A stretch of DNA of 64,000 nt from Helicobacter_D ganmani (GTDB taxonomy: Bacteria > Campylobacterota > Campylobacteria > Campylobacterales > Helicobacteraceae), in the NCBI RefSeq assembly GCF_965138225.1, contig NZ_CBCSAX010000005.1; one strand, given 5' to 3'. Below the pieces are notes generated by a model, which was not told the origin of the DNA, ran no database searches, and saw nothing but the letters and a program-made list of their open reading frames with translations. A program made the position numbers and the translations under genes. Shown here one piece after another: positions 35,849 to 42,713 of this stretch (within the stretch, counting starts at the first letter, position 1; each line of letters begins with the position of its first letter).

Positions 35849-36451
35849 TTATCGGTATTGATTTAAGAGGATTCCATTTAAATCATTACCAACTCTCCTC
35901 CATACCTCACTTGCTACACTACTATTAGAAGTAACATTTCTAATCTTATAAATCGTCCCATTGTTATGGTTTAGCCCAACTACCACGGCACCATTGGTAA
36001 ATTGATTTTGAGGCACTCCATAAGCTCCTATTGTAGTTGTTTTAGTAGCAGTTACGGCGAGATATTCATTTCTGTCTGGGTCAGCAATGATTGCCAAGTC
36101 ATTATAAGATTGCTTATTAACATAAGAACTTGCAGAACAGCCATCACCACCAAATCCACAAAGGACATTATAATCCATTTCGTGTTGAGTCAATCCCACT
36201 ACGACCCCGATTTGTGTAATAGTAGCTCCATTAAGGCTAGAACGCATAAGCTCAAAAACATTTACCCCATTATTTTCCATTAAGCCATACCCCCCTACAA
36301 CCTGCTTTTCCTCCTCTGCGCTTAAGAGCCTTACACCCTTACTTGTATCACTTAATGCACCATTGGTTATTTGTGCTAACAAATCCTCTGCGAATGCACC
36401 ACTTGAAAATAAACCACTCATTACCGCAATACTAAGAACTTTCTTTAAAAT
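35849..36451 (-). CDS. Sec-exported double-glycine-leader protein 1 (ATT start)
   Basis: A protein of 200 residues if initiated at ATT 36451 behind AAGGAGG. It has a signal peptide (LKKVLSIAVMSGLFSSGAFA), a 34-residue propeptide and the double-glycine leader LLSAEEEKQVVGG, matching the bacteriocin consensus (L-12, S-11, E-8, V-4, G-2, G-1), then a mature part of about 147 residues with LCGFGGDGC and no recognisable domain. The near-identical copy at 38.5 kb has ATG where this one has ATT. The next in-frame ATG (36421) would delete the positive part of the signal peptide. So this gene is either started at a rare AUU codon or crippled. First gene of an operon with two Cj0814-like genes and the C39 peptidase. 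Confidence 0.72.
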   Translation of the reverse strand: MLKKVLSIAVMSGLFSSGAFAEDLLAQITNGALSDTSKGVRLLSAEEEKQVVGGYGLMENNGVNVFELMRSSLNGATITQIGVVVGLTQHEMDYNVLCGFGGDGCSASSYVNKQSYNDLAIIADPDRNEYLAVTATKTTTIGAYGVPQNQFTNGAVVVGLNHNNGTIYKIRNVTSNSSVASEVWRRVGNDLNGILLNQYR

Positions 36452-36514
36452 TGTTTCCTCCTTGTAAAATTATCCTACTTACAACATCGGCTATTTTAAC
36501 AAAAATTTAAGATT
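36286..36514 (-). repeat. 229-bp direct repeat, copy 1 (promoter, RBS, signal peptide and double-glycine leader)
   Basis: Matches 38348-38576 in the same orientation with about seven mismatches seen by eye. It covers the promoter region, ribosome-binding site, signal peptide and leader up to the Gly-Gly, and stops abruptly there; the mature coding parts do not match. One of the mismatches changes the start codon ATG to ATT in this copy. Confidence 0.9.
36484..36509 (-). promoter_or_regulatory. Sigma-28 (FliA)-like promoter upstream of double-glycine gene 1
   Basis: On the minus strand TAAATTTT and GCCGATGT are separated by 10 bases, close to the flagellar sigma-28 consensus TAAAGTTT-N11-GCCGATAA. 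The same sequence precedes double-glycine gene 2. An alternative reading is a housekeeping promoter using the TAAAAT hexamer that lies between the two boxes. Confidence 0.42.
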
Positions 36515-36625
36515 TGCGTCAATGATTTAATATGATTCAATGCAGAATCTCATTATAAATGTTTCGCTTTTTAACAAAAGTAAAGTATAAAGTTTTATTA
36601 TTGTGATTCTCTTTTATAGAATCCC

Positions 36626-37918
36626 TTAAGCCTCTGTATCTAGTCTTTTTTGTGAAGTTGCAAAATAGCCCTTTAGACCTTGAATATCCAAGCTCCCTTT
36701 ACTCCTTTCTCTAAAGAGCATTAAGATTTGTTCTAGCTTCTGCTGACTTTTAATAAAATCTAAAGTGTTTAAAAAGCTCGTATCTTGATAAGTTTCGCTT
36801 TTACTTGTTACTTGGATTGGTTTAAATTTTTTGTTTTTACTTCCCAATTCTGTTTCCTCATTGCTATTTTGTTTTTCACTTTGGGATAAAATATTTTCTT
36901 TTTCTTTAAGTTTTTTTACAAATTCCTCGTGCCTTTCTTTAAAGTCAAGATATTTTTCTTTAAATTCCTCTAAACTCATACTAGAATCAATCATTTCTTG
37001 ATATTCTTGCGCGAAACTTAAAGATTCTTTGAATAAGTCTTTATCCCCTGTTGCTTCACTTCTTTTAATATAATATTGCAACGACAACTGCTCCTCTATC
37101 GTATTCCAAGAATCATTATTTTCACCAAAAGCACTTTGAATCTTGTTTGCATTCATAAAGCCTTTAAAATTTTCAAGCTCTTTTTCACTGATATTTTTGT
37201 CAAGCCCTATAATTTTACCAAGAATCTTAGTTTCTCCCTCTAGGAACTGATTGACATTAAAAAATAAACTAGAATTATTCAAAAACGCGATCAAAACACC
37301 ACCTTTGGCTATACCATTAGCGTTTTGATACGCATATTTATTAATGCTTACATTGTCGGCTTGGTTAAAAATTGTTTCTGCATTGATTTTGCTAAAACCT
37401 CTACTATCAAAGGTATTAAAGGTAAGTAATATTCCGCTCTCATCTTTGTTTAATGCGCTTTGATATTCTGCATAAGTGTAGGTTTGTGTAACATTATAAT
37501 TGCTATCCATTTTGAAAGCATAGGGCATATTCTCTAACTCTTTGTTAGAGAAGCTCGGGCTTTGGCTTTGTGGAATGAGTTGAGAAAAAGCTTTATACGC
37601 ATTTGCTAGGCTCTTGGCAATATCCACCTGATTGTGTGTAGCGAGAATATCGCTTCTGTTTTGATGATAATTTACAAAGTTTTCAATGTCCTTTGCATAG
37701 ATTTTATAATCCTTTGGAATCCCTGCTGCTTCATTTAAATCACTCGTAAAGAATCCCTCACTATCTACACCATAACCTAGCACTTCTTTAACCGCCTCTG
37801 TTTTATTGGAAGTCAAATTGTGTTTCTGATTTGCAATTTGATTGGCATTAGAGGTTTGTTGCAATGCCTTATTATCTTGCATAAAATTATCATAATTGCG
37901 AGTTTGACTTATAATCAT
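36626..37918 (-). CDS. Cj0814-like putative flagellum-dependent secreted protein, copy C
   Basis: The largest intact member, 430 residues, with VLGYGVDSEGFFTSDLNEAA then GIPKDYKI after an Asn/Gln-rich N-terminus and no signal peptide. About 100 residues near the C-terminus are strongly charged and probably coiled coil (SLEEFKEKYLDFKERHEEF). The C-terminal block TYQDTSFLNTLDFIKSQQKL, followed by EQILMLFRERSKGSLDIQ, closely matches copy A, which indicates recent duplication or conversion. The start ATG has GAGG eight bases upstream. It follows double-glycine gene 2 by 37 bases. Confidence 0.72.
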   Translation of the reverse strand: MIISQTRNYDNFMQDNKALQQTSNANQIANQKHNLTSNKTEAVKEVLGYGVDSEGFFTSDLNEAAGIPKDYKIYAKDIENFVNYHQNRSDILATHNQVDIAKSLANAYKAFSQLIPQSQSPSFSNKELENMPYAFKMDSNYNVTQTYTYAEYQSALNKDESGILLTFNTFDSRGFSKINAETIFNQADNVSINKYAYQNANGIAKGGVLIAFLNNSSLFFNVNQFLEGETKILGKIIGLDKNISEKELENFKGFMNANKIQSAFGENNDSWNTIEEQLSLQYYIKRSEATGDKDLFKESLSFAQEYQEMIDSSMSLEEFKEKYLDFKERHEEFVKKLKEKENILSQSEKQNSNEETELGSKNKKFKPIQVTSKSETYQDTSFLNTLDFIKSQQKLEQILMLFRERSKGSLDIQGLKGYFATSQKRLDTEA

Positions 37919-37955
37919 TTAGCACCTCACTTTGCGTTATTTAAGATAATTAAGA

Positions 37956-38513
37956 TTATCTTGCATACCAACCACCAAGATTAGATTCAAATCTTGTTTT
38001 AAAATGATTTTGTAGCTCCTTAATTACCAAATTGTTTTTTAAATAAATGCTTGAGGTTGTAGAGCCAAACTTGTAAAGTTGCATATTTGTATCAAGCATT
38101 CCGACTTGATAATTAAAAAGAACATAAGGGCGTCCCAAATCGGAAACCTTAATGCTTCTTCTTACTATATAAACAGGGAAAAAGCCTATTGTGTTATTCA
38201 CAATTTCTGCATAGTCTTGCAATCTTCCAGCACTTGGCGCAGCGCAATTTTCAATGCCTAAACCGCATAAACCCCCTTTTTGTAATTCATTTGCTGTATA
38301 TAATGCTATTCCATACCATTCATTTCCAGAGCCAAAGTCTGCTACCACATACCCCCCTACAACCTGCTTTTCCTCCTCTGCGCTTAAGAGCCTTACACCC
38401 TTACTTGTATCACTTAATGCACCATTGGTTATTTTTGCCAACAAATCCTCTGCCAATGCACCACTTGAAAATAAACTACTCATTACCGCAATACTAAGAA
38501 TTTTCTTTAACAT
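37956..38513 (-). CDS. Sec-exported double-glycine-leader protein 2
   Basis: A 185-residue protein: signal peptide (MLKKILSIAVMSSLFSSGALA, cleavage after residue 21), a propeptide to Gly53-Gly54 ending LLSAEEEKQVVGG, then a mature part of about 131 residues with LCGLGIENC, the only visible feature shared with protein 1's mature part (LCGFGGDGC). The mature part looks soluble, beta-rich and slightly basic; no domain recognised. ATG is preceded by AAGGAGG. I infer that Sec exports it and the C39 peptidase removes the leader after Gly54 in the periplasm. It heads an operon with Cj0814-like copy C. Confidence 0.78.
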   Translation of the reverse strand: MLKKILSIAVMSSLFSSGALAEDLLAKITNGALSDTSKGVRLLSAEEEKQVVGGYVVADFGSGNEWYGIALYTANELQKGGLCGLGIENCAAPSAGRLQDYAEIVNNTIGFFPVYIVRRSIKVSDLGRPYVLFNYQVGMLDTNMQLYKFGSTTSSIYLKNNLVIKELQNHFKTRFESNLGGWYAR

Positions 38514-38576
38514 TGTTTCCTCCTTGTAAAATTATTCTACTTACAACATCGGCTATTTTAACAAAAATTTAAGATT
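38348..38576 (-). repeat. 229-bp direct repeat, copy 2
   Basis: The partner of 36286-36514, offset by 2062 bases. It carries the promoter, AAGGAGG ribosome-binding site, an intact ATG and the leader coding region of double-glycine gene 2. The high identity ends at the Gly-Gly codons, suggesting that a conserved export cassette has been joined to different mature domains. Confidence 0.9.
38546..38571 (-). promoter_or_regulatory. Sigma-28 (FliA)-like promoter upstream of double-glycine gene 2
   Basis: Identical in the two boxes and spacer to the site at 36484-36509: TAAATTTT, 10 bases, GCCGATGT on the minus strand, about 33 bases before the ATG. A TAAAAT hexamer in the spacer could instead serve the housekeeping sigma factor. 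Confidence 0.42.
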
Positions 38577-38598
38577 CTCACGAATGATTTATTGAATT

Positions 38599-38615
38599 TT
38601 GGAATAAAAATTGCT
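38599..38615 (+). promoter_or_regulatory. Sigma-54 (RpoN)-like promoter upstream of the outer-membrane barrel gene
   Basis: TTGGAAT, five bases, TTGCT gives the required GG-N10-GC spacing of a -24/-12 promoter and matches the consensus TTGGCAC-N5-TTGCW well. It lies about 43 bases before the start codon of the barrel gene. In Helicobacter and Campylobacter, sigma-54 promoters mostly serve flagellar genes. Confidence 0.5.
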
Positions 38616-38657
38616 ACTTTGTTACAATATGGGATATTTTAGATTCGGAGGGTTTAA

Positions 38658-39515
38658 ATGTTTAAGAAAATATTGTTAGGGATTCTAGCTTGTGTTTCGC
38701 CACTTTTGGCGTCAGATGAATTGAGTATTGATAGTCTTTTTAAAAAACAAATTGGGCTTAGGAGTATTACAAATGTTTCGCTTCTAAGCTCTGGGAATGC
38801 AAACTCTTATACAATGTATCCAAACCTAAGTATTACAGGCGACCCAACGATTTGGAATGATACGAAGCAACTAAGCCTTAATCAAACCTTTATTTATACC
38901 TTACACCCGAAATTTGATTTGCTTGTTTCGGGTAATGGAAGCTATGCGAGACAAGAATATACAAACTTTTTCACAGGTGAATATTCTCATAATAACAAAT
39001 GGTCGTTTAATTCCTTGTGGCTTGGGTTAATCTATACTTTTAATAGTGTTGCGGATTTTGTGCCACAGATTAGCTTTCAAAGTGCAGTGGTGCAGAGGGA
39101 GACTTTCGTCAATGAGGATAAAAACTTCTACCTTAAATCCCAAAATCTACAAGCAACTTTGAGAGGATACAGCGACCCTGTGGTTTATGGAATCTATGGG
39201 GGATTTGGCTATAATGCAAAGAGGAAGTTTGAGTTTGCAAAGGTAGAATATGGAAACAGCTTTTATGTAGGCGGGGATTTGTCTATTATTTTAAGTCCCA
39301 AGATTACTTTAGACTTGGGGGCAGAGCAGAGATTCCAAACAGAGCAAAAGATTAATGGGTACCAAAACTCCGAGATTCGCTCTATCCCCACGCTAAGCAT
39401 AGGTTCTACTTATAGTGTAAATTCTGATACCGCAGTTTCTCTTAGTGCCTCTTTGGGTGGGAGTTCCGCTGCACCTGATGCTATCTTTGGTCTCACTTTG
39501 TGGCAGAAGTTTTAA
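38658..39515 (+). CDS. Small outer-membrane beta-barrel protein, possible export channel
   Basis: 285 residues: signal peptide (MFKKILLGILACVSPLLAS), a short plug-like N-terminus (DELSIDSLFKKQIGLRS), then alternating amphipathic strands rich in aromatic girdles throughout (e.g. LSLNQTFIYTLHPKFDLLVS, FGLTLWQKF) ending in a C-terminal Phe, as expected for a BAM-assembled barrel of about 10-12 strands. I do not recognise a named family; the architecture recalls FapF or transporter-type barrels of the MetA-degradation group. It sits between divergent double-glycine units and has a sigma-54-like promoter, so I infer it is the exit channel. Start supported by CGGAGGG upstream. Confidence 0.72.
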   Translation: MFKKILLGILACVSPLLASDELSIDSLFKKQIGLRSITNVSLLSSGNANSYTMYPNLSITGDPTIWNDTKQLSLNQTFIYTLHPKFDLLVSGNGSYARQEYTNFFTGEYSHNNKWSFNSLWLGLIYTFNSVADFVPQISFQSAVVQRETFVNEDKNFYLKSQNLQATLRGYSDPVVYGIYGGFGYNAKRKFEFAKVEYGNSFYVGGDLSIILSPKITLDLGAEQRFQTEQKINGYQNSEIRSIPTLSIGSTYSVNSDTAVSLSASLGGSSAAPDAIFGLTLWQKF

Positions 39516-39633
39516 GGGGATTACTTAAAGTAACAAAGGAGAGATTTAAAAATCAATGAATCAAAAAATAAAGATAAATTTAACCTTTAATCATTATAAT
39601 GAAGTGTTCATAATCTAAATTTAAGAAAAACGA

Positions 39634-40095
39634 ATGAAAACAAAAAAGATTTTAGGCATTCTTGCAATCTTAGGATTCCTTTCTACCACAACCTTTGCAG
39701 AGGACTTTTTAGCAAAATTAACCAATGGTGCAATAAGTGATACGAGTGAGGGCGTAAGACTTCTAAGCGCAGAGGAGGAAAGAGGAGTTGTAGGGGGAGT
39801 TTATACCTATGAGAGAGGTCAAGACAAAAGAATCTCAAATTATGGTGCAACGATGAGATATACTGTATATGGACAGCTTAATCTTACAAGGGATAACTTA
39901 AATGAAAAAGACAAAATGGCTGTATTGCGCTATGAAAGAGATACTTATAATAAAGGACAATTTGCAGGCTCTAGCAAAGCAGAAAAGTTAGGTAATGCCA
40001 TTGGGGTTACTTGGGGGAAAGTCAGCGGAGTTTATGTTGAATCTATTTATAACTACTCCAAAAGCGTTTCTTGGAATAATAGATATACCTATTAA
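39634..40095 (+). CDS. Sec-exported double-glycine-leader protein 3, probably truncated by a frameshift
   Basis: 153 residues: signal peptide (cleavage after residue 22, TFA), propeptide and leader RLLSAEEERGVVGG ending at Gly54-Gly55, then a mature part unlike the other two and without the CG.G..C motif. Its reading frame ends at 40095, but the +1 frame continues to 40231 with protein-like sequence (NVLYTLEGSNKRYQAYTKE and on to WAKNALDSRRNYADRK). A single-base indel near 40060-40090 would give about 199 residues, the size of proteins 1 and 2. No promoter like that of copies 1 and 2 is visible. A decayed Cj0814-like gene follows. Confidence 0.68.
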   Translation: MKTKKILGILAILGFLSTTTFAEDFLAKLTNGAISDTSEGVRLLSAEEERGVVGGVYTYERGQDKRISNYGATMRYTVYGQLNLTRDNLNEKDKMAVLRYERDTYNKGQFAGSSKAEKLGNAIGVTWGKVSGVYVESIYNYSKSVSWNNRYTY

Positions 40096-40214
40096 TGTAT
40101 TATATACTTTAGAGGGTAGTAATAAGCGTTATCAAGCCTACACAAAAGAAGCAAAAAATGTAGCAAATTTTTATCAATTTTGGGCAAAAAATGCACTAGA
40201 TTCTAGGAGAAATT

Positions 40215-41581
40215 ATGCGGATAGAAAATAAAGTAGAGCATTTAAACACTTTTGCAAACAATGCAATCAAAAGCAAGGAATCCAATCATTCCTTTGCGGC
40301 AATGCTTAATCAATATTCTAACAATTCTCAAGCAATAAATCAAAAAGCAGAGGTAGAGTCTCTAGGTGTTTTTGATTTTAGTTTATTATTGCATAAAAAT
40401 GTATCCAAGCAAATCAAAGAGACTAAAGAGGAAACAGAATCCAAAATTAGACAATTAGAAGAAGAGCTTTTACAAGTTAAACAAATCCAAGTCCCCACAA
40501 GAAATTTACCTGATAAGCCTTTGGAGATATTGGATAAAGCTTGGGAAATCCACAATGCTAAAAACTCTCAAATCCTTAAAATCCAAAAAGAAATTGCCTT
40601 TTAAAATAAAAGCGCATTTGGATATTCTTTGGACGAACAGGGTTTTATGGGAGAGGATTTTAATGCTGCTGCTGGGATTCCGCTAGATTACAAGATTCAT
40701 TACGATACATTAGAGAACATTTATCAAAAAACTATGCTGACAGATTCCATTAGCATACCAGCGGCTTATTCGCAAGTAGATTTTATGCAGACAGCTAAAA
40801 ACGCCTTTGAATCTTTTAAAAACTTCTATGGCGAGGATTTCACAAAAAGCAATAAAATGCTCTCAAAAGAGGAAATCAATACTTTACCTAAAGGATTCTT
40901 TACAGATTATGGTTATCAAAATGTTTTTGCATTAATTCCCACAGAGGAAATGCTCACTCAAATTTATAGTTGGCAGTCATAAACTAGGCATTACAACGCC
41001 TAGATTCATTGATTTTTCCACAAAAAATATAGAAAATTATATCTTGTCAAACTTTATACAAGGAGATAAAATCTCGCTTGATGGAATGTTTAATGAGTAT
41101 TAAGTAGAAATTTTAGCTATTTTAAAGAAGCGGAATATTCACAAGAATGGCTGATTATCAAGCGTATAATAATAAAATCACAGGGCGTAGCGCAACGAAC
41201 AATACCTTCAACAACTACCTTATTCATTACGACACAGACCAAAGATTCTGGGATTTGTTAAATGGTAAAATCTCTGTGGAATCCCATTTGCAAGAGTTGA
41301 TAGATTTAGGTTATACGCATAATAATACGATTGTTTGGGACGAGGATAGAGAGCAGTTTGCAAACTCTTTAACGCATTTCCTCAAAGTCTTTCAAGAGAT
41401 TTTAGATTTTCATTCTCTTAATGTTCAAGAACTTCAAACACTAAGCAAACAAGAATCTTACAACACACAAGCCAAACAAACACTTCAAGATTCTAAGGAA
41501 TCCAAAGATTCCAAACCCTACGAATCCCAAACCAAGCAAGAAAAGATGAATACCTTTTTGAATCATTTGTTAAAGGGGTAG
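40215..41581 (+). pseudogene. Decayed Cj0814-like gene, copy D
   Basis: The first 129 codons start at an ATG with AGGAG upstream and contain a coiled-coil region. An in-frame TAA (40602-40604) then interrupts the sequence directly before the family block FGYSLDEQGFMGEDFNAAAG and IPLDYKIH, which continues in the same frame to 40982. Further protein-like segments follow in other frames (HKLGITTPRFIDFST; SRNFSYFKEAEYSQEW; then the last 144 codons to 41581), so at least three frameshifts are needed. The C-terminus is Gln/Ser/Lys-rich. It pairs with double-glycine gene 3 as the intact copies pair with genes 1 and 2, and the whole right arm appears to be decaying. Confidence 0.75.
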
Positions 41582-41600
41582 GGTAAGCGGGGGAATCCGC

Positions 41601-42713
41601 CTAGCTACTGCAAGCAGACTTGCCATTATCCACAGGTTGAATCGCGCTGTTATCTGCTAATTTTTTAGCATTGACTTCCTCTATAAACTCCCATAATTCT
41701 TTGGCAGCCTTTAGATATTCTTTAGCAGATTTAGAATCTGGCTTGAAATATACGATTGGCTTGCCATTGTCGCCACCCTCACGCACGATAGGTTCAATAG
41801 GAATCTGCGCAAGAGTTCTTGTGTCAAAGTCTTTGGCAACTTGTTCTGTTGTGCCTTTGCCAAAAATATCGTATTCTGTGCCACAACCCGGACAAATAAA
41901 GCCACTCATATTTTCTATAATCCCAGCAACAGGAATCTTAAGTTTTAAAAACATATCCAACGCCCTAGCACCATCATCAAGCGCAACTCTTTGTGGGGTA
42001 GAAACAGAGATTCCAGCTGTTACAGGAACGCTTTGTGCGAGAGTGAGTTGCGCATCACCTGTGCCCGGAGGCATATCTATCACCATTATATCCAAATCCC
42101 CCCACAAAACATCACTTAACATTTGTTCAATTGCACGAATAATCATCGGTCCCCGCCAAATCAGGCTTTGCCCCTCATCATAAAGCACTCCCATAGAAAT
42201 CATTTCAATGCCAAAAGCTTGCAATGGAATCAGTTTTTTAAGGTTTGGATCAACTTCGGGTTTTTCTTTTTCTAATCCAAGCATTCTTGGCACATTGGGT
42301 CCATAAATATCCGCATCTAGCAATGCAACTTTTTTGCCTTGCATTGCCAAAGCAATTGCTAAATTAACACTTGTAGTGGATTTGCCCACGCCCCCTTTAC
42401 CACTACTTACCATTACAAAGTTTTTAATCTGTGGAGCAAGATTTTTTGTTCCTTGTGGTTTGGATTCCGCTTGTGGTTTAGGTTGCTTGATGTCCAAATT
42501 AATCTTTGTAATTCCTCGTGCATTGAGCTTTTGTGTAATGGAATCTTTGAGTTTTTGTGCTACTTCAGCGGACGCAGAGGGAATCTCCACGCGCAAAGCA
42601 ACAGAATCGCCCTCTACTAGCATTTCCTTAACAAAGCCAAATGTTACAATATCTTTTTCAAAATTTGGGTAGATTACCTCTTTTAATAAATTAACGAGTT
42701 GTTCTTGATTCAC
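41601..42713 (-). CDS. mrp: Mrp/ApbC-type Fe-S cluster carrier ATPase
   Basis: A 370-residue P-loop ATPase of the Mrp/NBP35 family that carries iron-sulfur clusters to target proteins. The N-terminal 80 residues form a DUF59/MIP18-like domain. The deviant Walker A SSGKGGVGKST is near residue 104, DADIYGPNVPRMLG follows, then the MPPGTGDAQLTL block and the cluster-binding CPGC (GFICPGCG). The C-terminus ends in CSS. The start overlaps the thiC stop by four bases, and ThiC itself needs an Fe-S cluster. Confidence 0.94.
   Translation of the reverse strand: MNQEQLVNLLKEVIYPNFEKDIVTFGFVKEMLVEGDSVALRVEIPSASAEVAQKLKDSITQKLNARGITKINLDIKQPKPQAESKPQGTKNLAPQIKNFVMVSSGKGGVGKSTTSVNLAIALAMQGKKVALLDADIYGPNVPRMLGLEKEKPEVDPNLKKLIPLQAFGIEMISMGVLYDEGQSLIWRGPMIIRAIEQMLSDVLWGDLDIMVIDMPPGTGDAQLTLAQSVPVTAGISVSTPQRVALDDGARALDMFLKLKIPVAGIIENMSGFICPGCGTEYDIFGKGTTEQVAKDFDTRTLAQIPIEPIVREGGDNGKPIVYFKPDSKSAKEYLKAAKELWEFIEEVNAKKLADNSAIQPVDNGKSACSS

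Noticed and set aside
40100..40214. A noncoding RNA or promoter region before Cj0814-like copy D
   Set aside because: The stretch reads as protein-coding in the +1 frame of gene 3 and has no promoter-like or structured elements.
39995..40231. A separate 78-codon gene overlapping the end of double-glycine gene 3
   Set aside because: It has no start signal of its own, and its second half reads better as the frameshifted continuation of gene 3; I recorded it that way.
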